Assembly: GCF_036885195.1 (NCBI RefSeq)
Contig: NZ_CP133656.1
Span: forward strand, 2,480,001-2,544,000
Direction of reading: 5' to 3'
Source: Pectobacterium cacticida
Lineage (GTDB): Bacteria > Pseudomonadota > Gammaproteobacteria > Enterobacterales > Enterobacteriaceae
Length of the DNA: 64,000 nt
Under the pieces are notes generated by a model. It was given only the letters and a program-made list of their open reading frames with translations, had not been told where the DNA came from and did not search any database. Made by a program: the position numbers and the translations under genes. This document shows positions 1 through 8,075 of the stretch, one piece after another; positions within the stretch are counted from its first letter, which is position 1; each line of letters opens with the position of its first letter.

Positions 1-1264
1 CTTCATCGCAGATAAGCACGCTCGGCTGACCTGCCAGCGCCCGCGCCAGCGCCACGCGCTGCTGTTCGCCGCCAGAAAGCTCTCGTGGCAAGCGGCGGGC
101 GTAATCGCCGGGCAGTCCGACCTGGTGCAGCAGCGCGGCCACGCTGCCCGGGTGAGATAATCGGTATCGATCGAGCGCCTGCTGTAGCTGTTGTCCAACA
201 CTGCGTAACGGGTGCAGCGAATGGGCTGGGTCCTGAGGCACCAGCGCGATGGCGCGCTGCTGTTCGCGAGAGCGCCGGCGCACATCGCTCGCCAGCGGGC
301 GATCGCCAAGGGTGATAGCGCCCAAATGGGGGGGATTTAGCCCCGCGAGCGATCGTGCGAGGGTGCTTTTGCCAATGCCGGATGGCCCGGTGACCGCAAG
401 GCACTGCCCCGGATGCAGAGCGAAACTCAGCGCTGGCAACGCGGTCCGGCGCGAATCCCCTGGATGCCAGTGCGCAACCCGCAGCAGTGGCTCACCCTCA
501 GTGGTTACCGGTCGCGTCCAGGTCACAGGAGACAGCCACGCGCGCAGCAGCGGGCTTTGGGGGGCGACAAAAAGCTGCCGGGTGTCGCCATATTCCAGCT
601 GCTGCCCGTTATGCAGTACCAGCATCCGTTGCGCTATCTCTGCCACGGCGCTGAGTTGGTGACCGATCAGCAACAGGGCAAAGCGATATTGCCGCTGTAA
701 CTGACGCAGTTCCGCCATCATCTGCTCACGATGTCGCCGATCTAATCCGGCGAAGGGCTCATCAAGAATGAGGAGTTGCGGGCGCTTCAATAACACCCGA
801 GCGAGTGCGACCCGACGACGCTGCCCGCCGGAAAGCTGGTGGGGGAAACGTTGCAGGAAAGCGTTATCCTGCGGCAATCCGAGTGAAGCCAGCATCTCGC
901 TAATGGCGTTGGCATCACCATGATGAAATTCATTAAGCTGACGCCGCACCGACATACCGGGCGTCAGCTCCTGTGCCGGGTCCTGGCCAAGCCAGGCAGT
1001 ATGCCTGAATCTGAGCCGCCGAAGCTGGCGAGGCGTCGCCTGCAATACCTCGCACCCGCAGCAGATAATCTGCCCGCCTGCATGGCGCTGCCCGGAGGTC
1101 AGGTCACCCAACAGCGCGCGCCCAAGGGTACTTTTCCCTGCCCCGCTGCCGCCAATCAGCGCCAGCGAACCACCCGCGGCCAGCTCAAAGTTAATGTCCT
1201 GCAACACCGCATCGCCCCGCGGGTTGCGGATCGTCAGGCCGGAAACCTGCACCACCCAACGCAT
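1..1264 (-). CDS. Fused double ATPase of an Opp/Nik-type ABC importer (3' end outside window)
   Basis: This is an open frame of 421 codons that runs off the left edge of the window, so the protein is C-terminally incomplete here. Two ABC ATPase domains are joined in one chain. Domain 1 has Walker A GGSGAGKST (residues 38-46), signature LSGGQ (144-148), Walker B LLILDEP (165-171) and switch His202. Domain 2 has Walker A GPSGIGKST (293-301), signature LSGGE (396-400) and the start of Walker B (LICDE). Such fused DppD+DppF ATPases energise peptide/nickel-family (PepT) importers. The ATG at 1264 overlaps the permease stop by one base, so it is the last seen gene of the importer operon. By context it powers inner-membrane import of the metal-metallophore complex. 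The substrate is inferred. Confidence 0.9.
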   Translation of the reverse strand, partial: MRWVVQVSGLTIRNPRGDAVLQDINFELAAGGSLALIGGSGAGKSTLGRALLGDLTSGQRHAGGQIICCGCEVLQATPRQLRRLRFRHTAWLGQDPAQELTPGMSVRRQLNEFHHGDANAISEMLASLGLPQDNAFLQRFPHQLSGGQRRRVALARVLLKRPQLLILDEPFAGLDRRHREQMMAELRQLQRQYRFALLLIGHQLSAVAEIAQRMLVLHNGQQLEYGDTRQLFVAPQSPLLRAWLSPVTWTRPVTTEGEPLLRVAHWHPGDSRRTALPALSFALHPGQCLAVTGPSGIGKSTLARSLAGLNPPHLGAITLGDRPLASDVRRRSREQQRAIALVPQDPAHSLHPLRSVGQQLQQALDRYRLSHPGSVAALLHQVGLPGDYARRLPRELSGGEQQRVALARALAGQPSVLICDE

Positions 1265-2016
1265 CAGCCCTTGCTCCAGCGGTCAGTCTGCAAACTGATG
1301 GCCACCACCACCAGCGCGATACCAAGCGCAGGTAGCAGCGCCGCCCATGGGTTTAGCATCAGTCCGGGCAACCCGTCGCGCACCATTGACGCCCAGTCGA
1401 TCCCGCCGGGAGTGGCGATACCAAGAAAACTGGCCGAGGCGAGCAGGTAAATCGCCGCGACTAAACGGGTTGTCCCATCGGCCAGGATACCGGGCACAAT
1501 CACCGGCAGGACTTCGCGCCATAGCAGTAACGGCAGCGCATCGCCTGCCGCACGCGCGACCTCAACGTAACCGGTATCGAGGACGGGATCCGCCAGCGAA
1601 CGTACGTAGCGCAGGGTAAAAGGGATATTGAGTAACGTCATCCCGATCAACAGCGCGACCTGCCCGTTGCCAAAGGCATAGATCACCCCGATCAGTACCA
1701 GCAGCGGGGGCATGTACAGCAGCGGGTCCAGTAACACCACCAGCCTTCTCCCGCGATCGGGCAAAGCCACCAGCAGCAGCGCACACAAACTGCCTAAAAA
1801 TGAGGAACACAGTGCGCACAACAGAGGGAACAACAGAATATTGCGACCGCCGCTCAGCAGACGACTCAAGACATCCCGCCCCAGGCCATCGCTGCCCAGC
1901 CACAGTCTTTCATCCGGCAGTTGCCAGGCCAGACCGAGGCTACGCTGTGGGTTATAGGGGGCCAGCCACGGACTACAGATAATCAGGGCAATCATCAATA
2001 AAGCGACGATTCTCAC
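1264..2016 (-). CDS. ABC importer permease, DppC/NikC family
   Basis: This is a membrane permease of the binding-protein-dependent peptide/nickel family, 250 aa. The N-terminus has the family's typical first membrane segment followed by 'SPWLAPYNPQRS', then 'GSDGLGRDVLSRLLSGGRN', the hallmark of DppC/OppC/NikC proteins. A longer frame opens at 2073, but a GTG at 2016 overlaps the upstream TGA (GTGA) and has GGAGG six bases before it, so I take that start. It would pair with the DppB-like permease encoded just upstream and with the fused ATPase downstream. Role in metallophore uptake is inferred from position next to the TonB receptor. Confidence 0.9.
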   Translation of the reverse strand: MRIVALLMIALIICSPWLAPYNPQRSLGLAWQLPDERLWLGSDGLGRDVLSRLLSGGRNILLFPLLCALCSSFLGSLCALLLVALPDRGRRLVVLLDPLLYMPPLLVLIGVIYAFGNGQVALLIGMTLLNIPFTLRYVRSLADPVLDTGYVEVARAAGDALPLLLWREVLPVIVPGILADGTTRLVAAIYLLASASFLGIATPGGIDWASMVRDGLPGLMLNPWAALLPALGIALVVVAISLQTDRWSKG

Positions 2017-2960
2017 GAGCGCCTCCGCCAGGGATCGAGCCAGACCGCCAGGATATCCGCCGCGAACCAACACAGGGCGGTAATCAGCGCCAGCAGCATC
2101 GCCACCCCCTGAAGCAAAATAGCATCACGGGTATTCAGCGCCGTCAGCAGCAGCTCGCCGAGGCCGGGAAAGCCAAATACGCGTTCCACCACCACGGCGC
2201 CGCCAATCAGGTAGGGTAAACTGGCGGCAAATAATTGGGCCAGCGGCCCCGCGGCCTGAGGCAGCAAATGGCGGGCCACCAGCGTCAGCCCGCGCACGCC
2301 GTTAAGGCGGGCGCTAAGAATGTTGGGCGCGGCAGTCAGCCTTATCAGCGAGGCACGTATCATACGCAGCAAATAACAGCCGCCGATCAGTGCCAGAGTC
2401 AGCGCGGGGAGAACCAGAATCGACCACTGGTCGCTGATATTGCCGGAAGCCGGCAGTAGGGAAACCGCCGGGAACCACCCCGCCCCAACCGCCAACAACA
2501 GGATCATCAGCGTGGCAATAATAAATTCCGGGGTGCTTAATCCGCTCATTGCGATAAATGAGAGCAGCCGGTCCTGCCAGCGATCCCGATAGATTGCCGC
2601 CAGTACGCCACCGGTGCCTCCCAGCAGCAGCATCCCGCAGGCGGCCAGCAGCGCCAGCAGCCCGCTCCGCCGTGCGGCGGGAGCGATAATATCGGCTACC
2701 GGTTGTTGGCTGGTCAACGAGATGCCGGGATCGCCGCGCAGAATACCGCTAAGCCACTGCCAGTACCTTGCGGCGACGGGCCGATCGAGACCAAACTGAT
2801 GCCGTAGCGTCTGCAACGCCTGCGGGGTGGCGCGTTCACCCAGTGCCTGCACTGCGGCATCGCCGGGCGCCAGCGCCAGGGTGAAGAAGATCAACATGCT
2901 CGCCAGCCACAGCAGCAGCAGAGTGCTGAGCACACGCCAGAAGACAAATCTGGCCATCAT
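2013..2960 (-). CDS. ABC importer permease, DppB/NikB family
   Basis: A 315-aa polytopic permease. It opens with a membrane segment (RVLSTLLLLWLASMLIFF), then 'LAPGDAA' and 'LGLDRP'-type family motifs (here 'FGLDRPVAARYWQWLSG'), and carries the BPD-transporter EAA-like region near 'GLTLVARHLLPQAAGPLAQ'. The C-terminal 'VVERVFGFPGLGELLLTAL' matches the DppB/NikB signature region. Its ATG overlaps the stop of the binding-protein gene by four bases (ATGA), so the two are probably translationally coupled. It forms the heteromeric channel with the NikC-like partner. Confidence 0.92.
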   Translation of the reverse strand: MMARFVFWRVLSTLLLLWLASMLIFFTLALAPGDAAVQALGERATPQALQTLRHQFGLDRPVAARYWQWLSGILRGDPGISLTSQQPVADIIAPAARRSGLLALLAACGMLLLGGTGGVLAAIYRDRWQDRLLSFIAMSGLSTPEFIIATLMILLLAVGAGWFPAVSLLPASGNISDQWSILVLPALTLALIGGCYLLRMIRASLIRLTAAPNILSARLNGVRGLTLVARHLLPQAAGPLAQLFAASLPYLIGGAVVVERVFGFPGLGELLLTALNTRDAILLQGVAMLLALITALCWFAADILAVWLDPWRRRS

Positions 2961-4444
2961 TGGCGGGTCGCCATCCGAGCGCTGCGGAACAGGGGGATCC
3001 CCTGATTGAGCTCAACGCCCTGCAAGGCCGCCACCGCCGCCGAAAGCCCATCGCGATACCCCCAGAGCAAATACGGCCCCTGTTGCCACAGCTGTTGTTG
3101 TAACTGGTCGAGCTGCTGTTGTTGGCGCTGCGGATCGAGCGTTTTACGCGCCTGCTCTACCCCTGCCGCAAAATCGTCCGGATACCACCCGCCATAGTTA
3201 TAGGGGTTGTCATTACCGAACAGCATCGGGATCGCCGCCAGGAAGGGGCGATTTAACGCGTACATCGACAGCATCTGCGCCTGATGCAGACGCGAAATAT
3301 CCCCCAGATAATCAGCCGCGGCCACCATCTCAACCCTGAGGGTAATGCCTACGTCGGCCAGTTGCTGGCGTAACAATTCTGCCGCGTCGTTCAGCCCTGG
3401 AGTCAGATCGGCGGTCAGCAAGGTTAGCTGCGTGATCCCTTTTTTGCGCAGCAGCGCCTGCGCCTCGGCAGCATCGGTCTGTCGCTGAGGGAGCTGGTTG
3501 TCAAAACCGCTGAGCCCCTGGCCGAACACGTCATTCCCGCGATAGCCATAGCCGCCGAGAACCACATCAAGCAGTTGCTGACGGTTGACCAACATTTTCA
3601 GCGCCTGCCGGACCTCAACGTCGTCAAACGGTTTGACCCTGGTATTCATGGCAAAGTAATAACCGCTGGCATTCGCCACACCGCTGCGGATGATTTGCCA
3701 GCCCTGACGTCCGTCCACACTGCGGGCGCTACTAACCGGAATATCAAAGGCATAGTCGGCCGCGCCGCTCAGCAGCGCGTTTATCCGCGCCGTGGCATCG
3801 GCCAGCGGGCGAATTTCAATGCGATCAAACCACGCCGCAGGCTGCCATGCGTAAGGGTTGCGGCTGAGCAGCGCCCCGTTCTGCGCGTTGAAAGAGGTGA
3901 TCTGATACGGGCCGCTGCATACCGGGATCGCCGCATCGCCCCGCCCCTGCTTCCATACCATGCTGGCGGCGGTCAGCACGGTGGTGACCAGATCGGCACG
4001 CGGACGGGTAAGAACCAGCTCCAGCGCTTCGGCATTCACCACGCGGCTGGCCTGCATATCGACATCGCTGAAGAATCCGGCAAAACCAGGAGAGGCAGCC
4101 AGAAAGCGCAGGCTCGCCAGCGCATCATCAGCGGTCAACGGCGATCCATCGGAAAAGCGCACCCCGGAACGCAGTGAGACAATCCAGCGCGTGGCATCCT
4201 GATTGGGGGTAATGGCGCGACTCAGCTGATAGTCGGGACGGCCCTGCCTATCCGCCACCAGCACATCGCAGACGTTACCGCTCACCACCCAGGGGTAATA
4301 GGTTTGCGCACGCCCGTAATCGAGCGTTTCGCTCTGGCTACCCAACATCACCACCCGCAGAGTACGATCGGCGGCAGCCTGAGCGGGGGGTAGCGCCATT
4401 GCCACCCCCAGGAACAGCCACCTTATCAGGCGTAATTTCTTCAT
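2957..4444 (-). CDS. Periplasmic solute-binding protein, SBP family 5 (peptide/nickel/metallophore type)
   Basis: A 495-aa protein with a Sec signal peptide (MKKLRLIRWLFLGVAMALPPAQA, likely cut after AQA) and a full-length family 5 extracellular binding fold. Family-typical features are 'LDYGRAQTYYPWVVSGNVCDVLV' near the N-terminus, 'GVRFSDGSPLTADDALASL' (about residues 95-113) and 'DDVEVRQALKMLVNRQQLL'. Members bind oligopeptides, nickel chelates, haem or opine metallophores (for example CntA with staphylopine). Sitting directly after a TonB receptor in a siderophore locus, it most likely captures the metal-loaded product in the periplasm. Yersiniabactin and pyochelin systems do not use this transporter family, so the ligand is an inference. 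Confidence 0.9.
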   Translation of the reverse strand: MKKLRLIRWLFLGVAMALPPAQAAADRTLRVVMLGSQSETLDYGRAQTYYPWVVSGNVCDVLVADRQGRPDYQLSRAITPNQDATRWIVSLRSGVRFSDGSPLTADDALASLRFLAASPGFAGFFSDVDMQASRVVNAEALELVLTRPRADLVTTVLTAASMVWKQGRGDAAIPVCSGPYQITSFNAQNGALLSRNPYAWQPAAWFDRIEIRPLADATARINALLSGAADYAFDIPVSSARSVDGRQGWQIIRSGVANASGYYFAMNTRVKPFDDVEVRQALKMLVNRQQLLDVVLGGYGYRGNDVFGQGLSGFDNQLPQRQTDAAEAQALLRKKGITQLTLLTADLTPGLNDAAELLRQQLADVGITLRVEMVAAADYLGDISRLHQAQMLSMYALNRPFLAAIPMLFGNDNPYNYGGWYPDDFAAGVEQARKTLDPQRQQQQLDQLQQQLWQQGPYLLWGYRDGLSAAVAALQGVELNQGIPLFRSARMATRQ

Positions 4445-4470
4445 AGTTACATCCGGGTAAACTGAATGAT

Positions 4471-4493
4471 GCGCCCGAGCACCATCCGGGCGC
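4471..4493. other. GC-rich hairpin between TonB receptor and binding-protein genes
   Basis: The 57-base gap between the receptor stop and the binding-protein start holds a perfect 7-bp inverted repeat, GCGCCCG / CGGGCGC, with a 9-base loop. It has no following U tract, so it is more likely an mRNA-stability or partial attenuation hairpin that sets receptor expression above that of the importer. The effect is inferred. Confidence 0.4.
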
Positions 4494-4501
4494 CGCGCTT
4501 A

Positions 4502-6712
4502 TCAGAATTTTATTTGCGTGCCGACGCCCAACACGCGGCCATGTCCAACGGTGACCGCCTCGCTGCCTGGTCCGTAGTAAAGACCAATGTACTGCGGACG
4601 TTCATCCGACAGGTTTTGACCAAAGACATAGACCTCAAAGGAGGAGAACTCCAGACCCACCTTGGCGTTGTAAAGCTGGTAGGCATCAAGCTTGAAATGG
4701 CTGCCAACATCCGCTTCACGACTGCCGACATACTGATGCTGCGCCAGGGCGAAGATATTGGCTTCCGGCAGCCCCAGCCAGGCGGCAGAATCGTAGTATT
4801 GCAGCGTCAGGTTGGTGTTAAATTTCGGAACCGCCGGTACCCGGTTGCCATCGCGCGCGCCGGATGAGGCCGCGACATCATCTGAAACATTGCGTAATTC
4901 CGTATGGGTATAACCCGCCCCGCCGCTAACCTTCCAGTGCTCTGCCAGTTGCAGCGAGCCTTCCAGCTCCACACCATAGCTACGGGTATCCATCGGTTTC
5001 GGCACGAAGGTGAATGAGGCGGAATCCAGCGCGAACAGGTTTTCATCTTTTACGCTGTTATAGAACAACGAGGCGTTCAGTTCGGCACGCCCGTCCAGGA
5101 AACGGTTTTTGCTGCCGATCTCGTAGCTCCAGGAGGAGGAATCCTTATAAGGCTCATCCTTCACGCCGCTAGGCGCGTTGTTGGTAAAATTAGGGAAACC
5201 GCCGCTTTTCGCGCCGCGTGCGACGCTGGTATAGATCGTCGAGTCATCGGTCAGGTCATAACTCAGCGCCGCGCGGCCCGTCACCATGTCGTAATTCAGC
5301 ACCCCGCTTTGATTGAAGGAAGCCACCGTCCCGGGGAAACCGTTGGAACGATACAGCGATTCATAGCTTTTACGGTCATGGGTGTAGCGACCGCCTAACG
5401 TCCCTTTCAGTTTCTCGGAGCCAAACAGCGGCACCGTCACCTCGCCAAAGGCGGCATAGCTGTTGGTGGTGTAGTCCCCGTTACGCGTACCGTTGGTGGA
5501 AGCGAAGAACGCGGAATCATATTGGGTGGTCAGCTTGTAGCTGTCATGCAGATAGTTGATGCCGCCGACCCAGACAATATCCGCGTCATCGAGGCTACTC
5601 AGGCGCAGCTCCTGATACAGGCTGTTCTGGCTTTCATCATAAGTACTCCAGTCGGTGGCTGGAATAAACGCCGACGTCGGCATACCGAACACTTTGCTAT
5701 AGGTCAGCGCCTCGGAGTTATTGGTCAGGTTTTTAAAATCGTAATGGTTCACCGCGGATACGGAGGTGAACTGCATCCGATCAAGCTGACGGCTGGCGGT
5801 TAATGACAGACCGGAGATCTCGCGATCGACCCAGCCTTTAGGAGCCAGATCTACCGTGGGGAAGTTCGGGCCATTTTTGAGAATGAAGTTTGACGGCGTG
5901 TTGTTGTCCCGCTCGTAGTTGCCGGTCAGCACGAAGCGGGTACGATCGTCGGGGGTGAAGACCAGCGAACCGCGGAACACCCCGGTTTCCACCTTGCCCA
6001 GCTTGCCGCCCGGCGCGTTGTTATCCACATCGGCGCCCAGGTTGGAATAGGCGGCGGAGAAGCGCCCGCCCAGGCGGTCCTCTATCAATGGCCCGGAAAC
6101 CGTTAGCTGGCCCACGTTCTCGGATTCACTGTTCAGGCCCGCTTCCGCACGTAATGTGCCTTCAAAGGTATCGCCAGGCTGGCGCGTGGTGATGTTTATC
6201 GCCCCCGCCTGCGCATTGCGTCCAAACACCGTGCCCTGCGGGCCGCGCAAGACTTCAATCCGTTCCACATCCAGGAAACGCAGATGCGAACCGAAGGACG
6301 GTTGCGGCACGCCATCGATATAGGTCACGACCGACGTATCATCAAAGCCGAGCGGCTGAGCCATCGGCCCAACCCCACGGATCGACATATAGGTTGAGCG
6401 CATATCCCCCAGTGAGCTGAAGCTGATGTTTGGCACGTCTCGGATTAAGTGCTCCACATCATCAATGCGCCGATCGCCCAGCGTCTGGCGATCGAACAAG
6501 GTCATGCTGACTGGGACTTTCAACGGATCCTCTTTCACCTTTCGGGCCGTCACCACCAGGGTTTCGTCTTTTTTGCTCTCGGGGGTTTGTTCCGCGGTAA
6601 AAGCCGGGACTGAAATCGCCAAACCGCACAGCAGGCAGAGCGGTTTAGTCGTGTTCGTCAGATTTTGTTTGAAGCGAAACTGGTGTGAACTGGTGCGCAT
6701 GACCATCCCCAT
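4502..6712 (-). CDS. TonB-dependent outer-membrane metallophore receptor (FyuA-like role)
   Basis: A 736-aa outer-membrane receptor. The sequence shows a signal peptide (hydrophobic core LCLLCGLAISVPA, cut near FTA), a TonB box (ETLVVTARK) and a plug domain with 'VPNISFSSLGDMRSTYMSI' and 'VERIEVLRGPQGTVFGRNA'. A 22-strand barrel of normal length follows and ends in the terminal phenylalanine (GVGTQIKF) needed for Bam insertion. Three in-frame ATGs lie within 13 bases at 6712, 6706 and 6700. The one at 6700 has the best ribosome site (GGGGA five bases upstream), so the true start may be 6700. Its position between the AraC regulator and the importer suggests that it takes up the product of the NRPS operon. 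Confidence 0.93.
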   Translation of the reverse strand: MGMVMRTSSHQFRFKQNLTNTTKPLCLLCGLAISVPAFTAEQTPESKKDETLVVTARKVKEDPLKVPVSMTLFDRQTLGDRRIDDVEHLIRDVPNISFSSLGDMRSTYMSIRGVGPMAQPLGFDDTSVVTYIDGVPQPSFGSHLRFLDVERIEVLRGPQGTVFGRNAQAGAINITTRQPGDTFEGTLRAEAGLNSESENVGQLTVSGPLIEDRLGGRFSAAYSNLGADVDNNAPGGKLGKVETGVFRGSLVFTPDDRTRFVLTGNYERDNNTPSNFILKNGPNFPTVDLAPKGWVDREISGLSLTASRQLDRMQFTSVSAVNHYDFKNLTNNSEALTYSKVFGMPTSAFIPATDWSTYDESQNSLYQELRLSSLDDADIVWVGGINYLHDSYKLTTQYDSAFFASTNGTRNGDYTTNSYAAFGEVTVPLFGSEKLKGTLGGRYTHDRKSYESLYRSNGFPGTVASFNQSGVLNYDMVTGRAALSYDLTDDSTIYTSVARGAKSGGFPNFTNNAPSGVKDEPYKDSSSWSYEIGSKNRFLDGRAELNASLFYNSVKDENLFALDSASFTFVPKPMDTRSYGVELEGSLQLAEHWKVSGGAGYTHTELRNVSDDVAASSGARDGNRVPAVPKFNTNLTLQYYDSAAWLGLPEANIFALAQHQYVGSREADVGSHFKLDAYQLYNAKVGLEFSSFEVYVFGQNLSDERPQYIGLYYGPGSEAVTVGHGRVLGVGTQIKF

Positions 6713-6831
6713 TGTGCTGAAACAGAAACAAAAAAATCGTTTATATCCGTCACAATTATATGGGGGTGGTCATACGACACCCTAGTTAACTCAGCTATGG
6801 AAAAAGCCAAATGAGTTATGTTTTCAGCCAG

Positions 6832-7779
6832 TCAATGGCTGACTGAGTCGCGCGGGGGCATACCAAATTTGCGGCGATAGGCCGTAGAAAAATTACTGGG
6901 ATGCTGATAACCCACATAGTAGGCGGCTTGCTTTACCGTCCATCCTTCAGACTCCAATCCCTGACGCGCACGGGTCAGGCGCTGGTCGCGCAGGAAGGAA
7001 AACACCGACTGCCCCATGACCGCCTGGAACTTACTTTTCAGTGCGCTGACGCTGATGCCAACATCACGAGCCAGGTCACACAGGCAATGGTTGCAGTCCA
7101 GTTCAGTGACCAGCTTATTCCGCACTTTCAGCATCCGCGTCACATCACGATGCGGTGCCTCCTCCTGAGGTAAGTTAGGTTTCGCCGCGCGCAGCGCCTG
7201 GGTCATAAGATCCAGTACGCAGCTATGGGTCTGTAGCCGACCAATCACGCAGTTGTCGCAAAAGCCAAACATCTCATTAGCCCGATCGATGGTGCACTGC
7301 GGGACGATTAAGTTGAAGATATGGTTACGTTGCAAAATACGTTCGAGTTGATCCGCCAACGCTTTATCGCTGATACGATCCGGAACCGCCTGAATCACCA
7401 GGCTGCGGCAATGATGCCCGCGCGGATTACGGCACCACAGGCGCATACGATCTTTGGTGGCAATTACCTTCGCCATGCCCCTTTCTATCGACAACGGGCT
7501 GCCGTCATCAAGATGATAATTAGGTTCATCGCCATCAAGAATCAGTAAAATAGTTAAACCATGGTGAAACGTGCCGCAGCGATGATCGTCACCGTTGGCG
7601 GTCAACTCACTGAGACAAAGGTTGACGCCATAGGGCAGCGTGAGCGTTTTGATTGTCCCTTCAAACTCGCCAGACTGACGAACCGAGCGATTGGTATTTG
7701 CCAGCTCATAGTCGTAGCCCCATTTGCGCGCCATATCGGTTAACTGCTGCAGAGAATGTAACTGGTGAGTGGATTGCAT
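6832..7779 (-). CDS. AraC-family transcriptional activator of the metallophore locus (YbtA-like)
   Basis: A 315-aa regulator, close to YbtA in length. The C-terminal 100 residues form the AraC double helix-turn-helix: 'LCDLARDVGISVSALKSKFQAVMG' is HTH1 and 'VKQAAYYVGYQHPSNFSTAYRRKFGMPP' is HTH2 with the family signature. The N-terminal ~200 residues are a ligand/dimer domain with several cysteines (for example 'FGFCDNCVIGRLQTHSC'). YbtA and PchR homologues are activated by the iron-loaded siderophore and bind upstream of receptor and biosynthesis genes. By analogy it should induce 4502-6712 and the NRPS operon. The start is supported by AGAGGG six bases before the ATG. A Fur box lies 100 bases upstream. 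Confidence 0.93.
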   Translation of the reverse strand: MQSTHQLHSLQQLTDMARKWGYDYELANTNRSVRQSGEFEGTIKTLTLPYGVNLCLSELTANGDDHRCGTFHHGLTILLILDGDEPNYHLDDGSPLSIERGMAKVIATKDRMRLWCRNPRGHHCRSLVIQAVPDRISDKALADQLERILQRNHIFNLIVPQCTIDRANEMFGFCDNCVIGRLQTHSCVLDLMTQALRAAKPNLPQEEAPHRDVTRMLKVRNKLVTELDCNHCLCDLARDVGISVSALKSKFQAVMGQSVFSFLRDQRLTRARQGLESEGWTVKQAAYYVGYQHPSNFSTAYRRKFGMPPRDSVSH

Positions 7780-7795
7780 AAAAAACCCTCTTTGG

Positions 7796-7829
7796 TAAGT
7801 ACCCGGCTGGCGAACTCGTCAGGTACTTA
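7796..7829. promoter_or_regulatory. Inverted repeat in the AraC gene leader, possible regulator site
   Basis: TAAGTACC (7796-7803) and GGTACTTA (7822-7829) are perfect 8-bp arms separated by 18 bases, lying 17-50 bases upstream of the regulator ATG. Spacing of arm centres is about 2.5 helical turns. It could be an autoregulatory AraC-family site or a leader hairpin. The sequence alone does not decide. Confidence 0.4.
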
Positions 7830-7878
7830 GTTCCCGAAACGAAGCTCAGGGAATCATCATACTGAGGTTTATAAATAT

Positions 7879-7897
7879 GTAAATAATAATCATTATC
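7879..7897. promoter_or_regulatory. Fur box upstream of the AraC regulator
   Basis: GTAAATAATAATCATTATC matches 16 of 19 positions of the Fur consensus GATAATGATAATCATTATC by eye, in an AT-rich stretch between the biosynthesis operon terminator and the regulator gene. It predicts iron-dependent repression of the activator and thereby of the whole locus. It was the only clear Fur box I found in the locus. Confidence 0.75.
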
Positions 7898-7969
7898 AAG
7901 AAATAGTACTTTCCTGACACTTACCCATGCACAAACAAACGGGTCAGACGCTATGATAGCCTCATTACA

Positions 7970-8001
7970 GATGCGCCCTCCTCAGCCGGAGAGGGCGCAT
8001 C
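7970..8001 (-). terminator. Hairpin terminator-like structure at end of the biosynthesis operon
   Basis: A perfect 11-bp stem (GATGCGCCCTC / GAGGGCGCATC) with a 10-base loop lies 75 bases past the salicylate synthase stop. No U tract follows on the minus strand, so it may end transcription inefficiently or protect the mRNA 3' end. It also separates the operon from the Fur-controlled regulator promoter. Confidence 0.5.
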
Positions 8002-8075
8002 CGCAACAGGTTAATTAACCAGGAAATACCAATAGATATCGAGCCAGTTGAGTCAGGCACTGTCTATCACTTCGC

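Noticed and set aside
3..404. 133-codon frame on the minus strand at the left edge
   Set aside because: It overlaps the ABC ATPase frame in another phase; the ATPase frame carries full Walker and signature motifs.
6755..6785. GGGTG...CACCC imperfect repeat before the TonB receptor as an AraC operator
   Set aside because: Short arms and no matching repeat before NRPS1 or the regulator gene.
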